DNA from: Polydactylus sextarius
Lineage: Eukaryota; Chordata; Actinopteri; Polynemidae
DNA: 64,000 nt
Direction: 5' to 3'
Assembly (NCBI GenBank): GCA_016801845.1
Contig: CM028924.1
Span: forward strand, 5,974,501-6,038,500
Positions within the stretch are counted from its first letter, which is position 1; each line of letters opens with the position of its first letter. The notes beneath the pieces were generated by a model. The model was given only the letters and a program-made list of their open reading frames with translations. It did no database searches and was not told the DNA's origin. Below, piece after piece: positions 57,547 through 64,000 of this stretch. The position numbers were made by a program, and so were the translations under genes.

Positions 57547-60067
57547 GTAACGCTACGGTCCTATGATATTTTCTTTATTAAAATGCTCATTTTGTAGTTG
57601 TGTGACACGTCGCTGTCACAGAGAGGTTCTGAACGGACGCTTATATGATGGTTTCACTTTGAATCCGTAGATAAATGAGCCTGTGGAGACTTTCTTCACT
57701 GGTTTCTGATGACTGGTGCTCCTGCTGTGTTTTCAGGGATTAGCCGGCTAGCTGGTTGTTAGCATCCCATGCTAAGACGACGTGGGTGTTCTTTCTTCAC
57801 TTTAGCTAGTTCAGCTAGCAAGTTAAAACCACGGCGGACAGCCAAGATCAACCTTTATTAATGTATTTAGAAGCACAATGTGTAGTGTGTACCTGCATGT
57901 GCATGTGTGTTTTATATGTCATGCGACAAATGCACTGTCGCATCGCAATGTTGTTGTTTTCGCCGGTTAGCGTAATTTATGCTAGTAGCTCCACAACTCC
58001 TTTGCTAGCTAGCTACACGCAGGGCTGTGTGACTGCGGCCGGTGAAATCACTCCAGCTGAGTGAATCCGTGTTTTGACCCGGTACCGGCCTCTTTACGAT
58101 GTTTACTGGCAGCGGTGGTGGTGGTGGACTCATATTTGCCAGCGTGTCTCCACATAAAGACATGTCTCCTGACAGTTGTGATGCAAATAACATGCTTACT
58201 GACAACTTGATACCTGAAACCATGTGATGACGAGGTGAAGTTGGTGCCAGCGATCTGAAACCAGTGGCGCTGGGCGGCAAAGTCTGGATAGGCGGTTTGA
58301 AGACCATAACTCCTCTAGTTAACTAAGACAGCTCGTGAGATGTGGCCGACAGTGACGCTTGTGATGTGACAGGGCACTTGTTTTGTACCTGAACCTCCAG
58401 GTTAGCTGTGATGGGCTTTATGCTACACATGCAGGAGGAGGAATATATGGTGTTTCCTATTAGCATCTCACAAACACACCGCATCCACAGTAATGCATCA
58501 GTGCAAACGTAGGTGTCGCAGTGGTGATGTTGCTGTTATTAACTGGGCGAGATGTGGCGGAGGTGGCTGACTCAGTGTGGCTGGGCATGGTGTACTCCTT
58601 GTCACGACAACCCTACTACTGTGCTTACACATAAAGCTGAAGCGGTGCATATGAGGAGCATATTATTCTATTGGTTACGAAGTTAACAGATAGTAGCAGA
58701 GGCGTTAATAGGACTTGACATTTATGTAGGTCAGTGTTCCCATTCATTGGAGACGACCGCAGTCACATCCGACCTCACCGCTGACTCCCTGACACGTTTG
58801 TTATGTATGCGAGTCGTAAACTTTGATGTGAAGCCCGTGATCATGTGGTCGTGTATCAGTATGAGCTGAGGTGTGGCTGCCATGAAGCCGGCAGTTGTGA
58901 TGTGCATCGCGCCAACAGGAGGAGGACCCACGTGGTAAGTCCAGATTGGGCCTAGGGAAGTTAGCAGCACGGCTAACAGCTCTACACACAGTAAGTCCGT
59001 CTCCGCAGGGTGTTCCGATGGGTGTTTCTGGAGAGATCCCGAGTGTTTATCAGATACCATAGCTGTGTCTTTCGGCGTCCGTTGTGTGCGCGAGGAGACA
59101 GGAAGACACGCCCCTGTGTCAAAGCAGAAACGTCCCACAGCTTTAGGAGACAAATACCGGTGTGTTGCCACTGGATATTTAGCATGTTTTGTGTGGACGT
59201 CGCAGTTGTTTTGAGGCACTGACGCTGTTAGACTTTGTGTTTAGAGACGGTTTGAATCATGCCACTCTACTTGATGCGGCAGGTGTTGAGGACTGCAGAC
59301 ATGTGATCTTAGCTGAGGACTTGGGTTCAAAATGGATGCTGTTTGATTTGCTCAACATATAGCTAATGTGTGCAGATATGTATTATATCAGATATGTTCT
59401 CGCTACTCATCAGTTCTGTATTATGCAGTGATTTTAGACAATCTGTAGCCAGATTGAATGAGTAAAAGTAACAGCTGAAGTGTAGTTGTACGACAAGTGC
59501 ATGATGTGTCCAAACCAGGCTGACATGGGTACGTGACTGAGCCTCCTGTGGTGAAAACTGAAAGAGTGGAGTCTGAGCATGTGTGGGTTTTTGGCAACAT
59601 GTTAGTTAAAGGAGAAGAACAGAGGTCAGAACAGACTGTGTTGGTGTGATGCTGTGTCACTGGATGTAAACTTCAACCACATCTACATCCTTCTCTGCTT
59701 GTCCAACTGAATGCACACTTGCTTTAGATGCATGTCAGTGACGCTCAGTCAGTTAAAGTATGTGATCATGAAAAACCTGTTTTGTTTGTAGTAATTACCA
59801 GTGTTAGTAGCTCATGCGTAATGTAGTCTTTATTGTTAAATCACTGAAATACTCCCTCAAAAATGGCACAAGTTAGCATACATAATTGACTTCCTTCTCT
59901 GCAGGACACTGACTTTGTTCTAAATATGATGCTTCTGCTTCCGATTGTTGACTTGACTCTGTTTTACATGGGAGCATGCTGCCTCCCATGTTCTGCAGGC
60001 TAAATTTGAGCCATAGGTTTACCGTTAAATGATCCAGTTGAGTGAAGTGAGGCTATTTGTGTCGCAG

Positions 60068-60103
60068 TGTCAGCACCACAGCCACCCTATGGCTCCGTGG
60101 CAG
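60068..60103 (+). other. Candidate 36-nt cassette exon (presumed eif4g1 5' region)
   Basis: Bounded by gtcgcag and gtaaag. Length is a multiple of three. Read in the phase carried by the candidate first exon, it gives VSAPQPPYGSVA, a Pro/Gln/Tyr-rich peptide in the style of eIF4G N-termini, with no stop. Skipping it would leave the flanking exons in frame with each other. Support is splice-site consensus plus phase only. Confidence 0.35.
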
Positions 60104-61482
60104 GTAAAGACTGCAATTTCAAACTACGGACCAGTGCATTGTTTACAGCAGAGCAGATTGTGAACACACAAGTGAGTGACAGTTGATATTTAGTAATAGC
60201 TTAGGAATCGGTGTGTGTGTATGTGTTGTACATTGTGGTATTTTAAAGTATTGAAATCTGCAGCAGGCTGTGAACTCATAAAGCCAGTGACTCATGTTTT
60301 TTTTTTTTTTTTTTTTTTTTAAACTGACGTCACCCAGCTGTAAAGTTTGTCTCGTTTTCAGCACTGGTGGTAATGAAGCAGCAGAAAGCAGTAAGCATTT
60401 TATTTGACACTAGGTTGCACTGGGTACAGTGAGTCTGGATTATGTGTGTATAGACAGCCGTACATTCACAGTGGCCGCACGTTCTATATGCTAGGTGACA
60501 TGATAGCCAACTTGTTAAACAAAATGTTCTCCCCCTTTAATCCTGCGAGGGTCATGGGAGTGTATGCAGAGGCTTATGCAACAGTTGAATGAGCATGTCT
60601 CACCAGTGGTGGTGCTGGTGGCTGTATTGCCATGGTCTTGCATGTCAGACAAGCTTGAATGACTGGACTGTGTGTGATTGGTTGTAGGGTCGGAGTGCCT
60701 TGTCGTAGCTTGCATAACTTTCCTGCAGAAATTAAATGTGGGCCTCTGGAGTCCCTCCCTCGGCTGGATGTGCTGTGCTGCAGACTGTACCCAGGATTTG
60801 TACTCATTATGCATTTTTAGAAATTCTGCAGAGTATCCTGTGTGGTGTTGATGGTGTGTGTCACTTGCACAACAGTTGTCTAAGACCGGACCACATTTCA
60901 CTACTTTAGAGCAAGGAATTTCCTCTACATCTAAAGGTTTTTAAGCAGTGTGTTCAGCAGTGATGGGAGTGGTGTAGGCCGTTACACTGAGACCCCATTT
61001 TAGCCCAGAGACTGTTTACTCAGCACTTCATCTCAAAGCCAGTCCTGTTAAGTCTTACAGTAGTCAGCCCTCCACAGCCTGTCTCTCTTTCTTTCTCTTT
61101 CAAAACAGTCCTTATTGGAATTTAAAAGTTGAACTTTGTCATACTTCTACACATGTCTTCTCTTGCTGCTGCTCTGAGCCTGTCATGGAATTAACTCATT
61201 TGTCCATATGTGCACTCGGTTAAAATTCCTTGTCTTTTTGTCTCCTGTTGTTTACGTGCTGATACACTCATAGTAACCATGGTGATTACAATGATTTCTG
61301 CTGCACGACTTCCTCTTCCACGGAAAAAAGAAAAAAAAATCTGATTTATCATCATGACTCAGGCTTTTTACACTGCATTTGTGTGTGTGTGTGTGTGTAG
61401 GGGGGAGTCCGTGTTTGTGCGTGTCAGTGACAGAGATAATTTAGGCTTTGGCCATAAATACCACATGTGTTTCTATTGATAG

Positions 61483-61508
61483 GACCATATAACCCGAGGA
61501 TGAATCAG
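61483..61508 (+). other. Candidate exon with possible eif4g1 start codon
   Basis: A 26-nt segment between tgatag and gtaata. In the phase left by the preceding candidate exons it reads GPYNPRMNQ; the other two frames contain stops. ATG at 61500 has A at -3 and would be the first in-frame AUG of the spliced leader. Vertebrate eIF4G1 and eIF4G3 proteins begin Met-Asn, which is consistent, but the following exon would lie beyond or was not found. Confidence 0.3.
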
Positions 61509-64000
61509 GTAATAACCTTTTGACTTGGTAGGATGACAGAATTATATAAAATGGTGTTGATTGTTTCAGCTGTTCTGACAAAAACACTATTTATATAGAG
61601 TTCATGTCTTACACGTACAGTATGTGTCAAAGCAAAACTCAAATTTGGTGCAGTTGTAGAGATATGATTTAAGAGAAAGCTTCCAGTGAATCAAAACCAG
61701 CAAGGACTATTCTAGTATATGTGAACTCTGAGCCTCATTGACTAAGGCTGAAAACAATTCAATCTAGGTTGAATTAACTGATTAGATACATTGTATTGGT
61801 CAGGTAATCAATTAGCAGTAGACCTAATTACTGTAAATGGATGTGACATACATACCATATACTAAACTGGTTCTTCTTATGCCACTAAACTACCATAAAA
61901 TTCAAATGTGCTCAAGCCTAAAGCGATGTAATGAATAGATAACTATAATAATTAATAGATAGGCTAACTAATGTGTAGGCCATGCCTCATGTTGGAATTG
62001 AATGCAGGTAATTTAAGAGATTTTAATCTAGATATAAATGAAATATTGTTTTTGCTGTTGGCCACACTTCCTAAATGAGGAAAACAGATATTCTGTATTG
62101 ATGAGTTGAACAGGAAGCAGTTTAAACTCTTATCAACAATCCTGTTATAAAACAAATATTCACTGGTCTGGTGATAGATCAGTCTTATTGCACAGATGCT
62201 TCTACTGTTGTAGTAGAATTAACGTAAATTTCTTCATCAAATTAATTTGTTTTCCTGGCAAGCTCTCTCTCTTTTTTTTTGGTAAAGGAGATGTCCAGTT
62301 GCCACCTCATAGCCCTCAACAAAGTTAATCATTGTGATGCATCACTGTGATGCAGCAGTTTCCTAGATAATGTATAATGGTTTTAACATGCACCCGTGTT
62401 TGTTCATTTGTGTCCTGTTTGGAGACAATGCTGTTTAATTTCCTGCTCTATTTACAGAGGTTTGCCACAGCACCAGTTAATGTTTGGCTGGTCCACAGAT
62501 GATTAACATACATTTTGATCCACATCATATATGATGAGTATCTTTCTGTTAGAGCAGAAGTGGAAAGTGTTTTGAATCCCCACATGAAAAGATGTCGTTA
62601 CTCATCCTGTCCTGATTGGAAGCTGTTAGAGGAGCTACAGGTGTCATTTCTATGACCCACCTGCTTTAATTTATCACTCAATAAAATACTGTGTAGAGCA
62701 GTTAAGGGTGCTTAATATGATACACTGATTGACAATACTCACCTCATTAATATTGTCAATTAATTCTACATGGACATGGAGTATTCGATGCCATGTATAA
62801 TTAAAGCAGGGTAGATAGTCCTCTAACTATAAGTCAGTTTACCTGTGATCACCGAAACAGTTGACTATAAATGTGATTTCCTTGGCTTCCTTCAATTTGT
62901 CCTGGATTTTGTCTGTTGTCTATATTGTCTATATAAGGGTCCATTTGGTAAAAACTCAACAAAGCCTCAATATTAATATGTCAGGCTGTGACGCCTTCAA
63001 ATACTGAGAGGATACAAGAGCATCAGTGAGTTACTCATGCATGGTAAAATGCAGTTGCAGCAGTAGTGAGGAGGGAAGAACTGTAATACCAATAACAGAC
63101 AGAGCAGTGGCCGTGTGCAATTCACTCAGTATTACATTGAAAAACAGGTAGGTGCCTCTGACTTGGTGCACAGATTATTTATAGGAAGGACCAACTGTCC
63201 AGCTGGTCAGTTACTGGTCAGACCTCTAGAGTCAGTTATCATGAAGAAGATCATCAGTCACGAAACCGCATTATGCCCTTTTCAAAAGAAGATAAAAATC
63301 CTGATGAATGTTGGCTGTGCATTCTTTGATCAGATGAAATAAAAATAAATTAATCTCCATCAGATGGGGTGCAGCATGTCTGGTTTGGACCTGGCATGAC
63401 CACCACAGTGCTGTTTGTAAGATGGAGGTGGGCATGTGCTCATGGAGGGTGAGAAACACACTACAAAAATCTCACAGGAGTTTTTAAAAAGAATGAAGTG
63501 AACTCTGTGACCAGTTCAAGTACATACCCTAACTGCAAGCCAACAGACCCCCCCAGTAAAGAGCAGCTTAAAAAGACTCATCTGTGGAAAATGGCACAAC
63601 ATCTCAGCAAGTATTTGTGCATGAGTGGTATCATCTACACACAGGGGATCGAGTATGTTGAAAATGAAGGCAAACCTGCCATCTGTCTTGTCTGTCTATC
63701 AACACATATATTTAATGACTCACTAACTAAATGATTGTGGAGTTGTATCATCAGAAACATCCATTATTTCTGTCTGTGCCATATACTTGAATTGTGACAT
63801 TAGTCTGTTTATGCTCTTTGATCACAAGGTTTCTCCCTGTATGTTTTAGGACAAACTGTTACTCAGTGTAACCAGACCTAGGACCTCAGAGGATTCATAA
63901 ATGTAAGTGTACAAAAGATGGAGGAGGAAGTGGAGTAGTATTTTCAAAGTTGTGCTCACGTAAAATGTGCTCATTGTCCAAAAAGCAATTCCACTTTTCC

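Larger units (their letters stand above)
57547..64000. other. Probable large 5' introns of the gene after psmd2; no confident coding sequence
   Basis: Apart from the two small candidate exons, nothing here has protein similarity I recognise. It contains a T homopolymer at 60298-60320 and a GT tract at 61380-61399. Open frames such as 63498-63734 have no recognisable domain. Confidence 0.5.

Noticed and set aside
60361..60389. 29-nt segment between ttttcag and gtaagc as a further eif4g1 exon
   Set aside because: Good splice consensus but its length breaks the phase shared by the other candidate exons, and the peptide is not recognisable.
62714..62746. 10-bp inverted repeat ATTGACAATA with 13-nt loop
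   Set aside because: Short and AT-rich; expected by chance in a window of this size.
63498..63734. 78-codon frame ending NEGKPAICLVCLS, considered as a transposase zinc-finger start
   Set aside because: One CxxC alone is not enough; no further conserved blocks were seen on either side.

Overview
The window is vertebrate nuclear DNA, almost certainly from a teleost fish and probably a percomorph. Genes have many short exons with GT-AG introns, exon order and protein lengths match vertebrate orthologs closely, CA/GT microsatellites are abundant, and several interspersed repeats look like common teleost LINE and LTR fragments. There are no operons, CRISPR arrays or prokaryotic features. All orthology calls come from reading spliced translations by eye; no database search was run.

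Layout. 1-5.3 kb: no confident gene, with a large CTAT/CATC microsatellite. 5.3-8.6 kb, plus strand: secretogranin II (scg2), a neuropeptide precursor whose coding sequence lies in one exon. 8.9-12.1 kb, minus: ap1s3, the sigma subunit of the AP-1 clathrin adaptor. 12.6-17.2 kb, plus: dhrs12, a short-chain dehydrogenase. 17.4-28.9 kb, minus: wdfy1, an endosomal WD40/FYVE protein. 29-31.5 kb: intergenic, with a dead non-LTR retrotransposon fragment. 31.7-37.1 kb, minus: serpine2, a secreted serine protease inhibitor. 37.1-38.7 kb: intergenic repeats. 38.8-48.1 kb, minus: prss16, an S28-family serine protease. 48.6-56.7 kb, plus: psmd2, the 26S proteasome base subunit Rpn1. 57.4-64 kb: a housekeeping-type promoter and first exon, plus two small candidate exons that may be the 5' end of eif4g1. 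The last call rests partly on the human PSMD2-EIF4G1 gene order.

The coding exons of all seven named genes could be chained with consistent splice phase from start to stop. Lengths: scg2 605 aa, ap1s3 154, dhrs12 320, wdfy1 410, serpine2 397, prss16 492, psmd2 904. The genes share no single pathway. scg2-ap1s3-wdfy1-serpine2 follows the human 2q36 block without MRPL44, and dhrs12 sits inside it; in human DHRS12 lies beside the paralog WDFY2 on chromosome 13. That makes this a paralogon signature. prss16 and psmd2 come from other human chromosomes, so a synteny breakpoint lies near 37-38 kb.

Most notable observations: a 97-nt intron in wdfy1 with U12 (minor spliceosome) signals, a GC-AG intron in prss16, back-to-back poly(A) signals at both convergent gene pairs, an inverted pair of LTR copies flanking serpine2, a 32-bp perfect palindrome in a serpine2 intron, and a 36-nt frame-preserving candidate cassette exon upstream of the presumed eif4g1 start. 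I did not find a previously undescribed multi-gene system.
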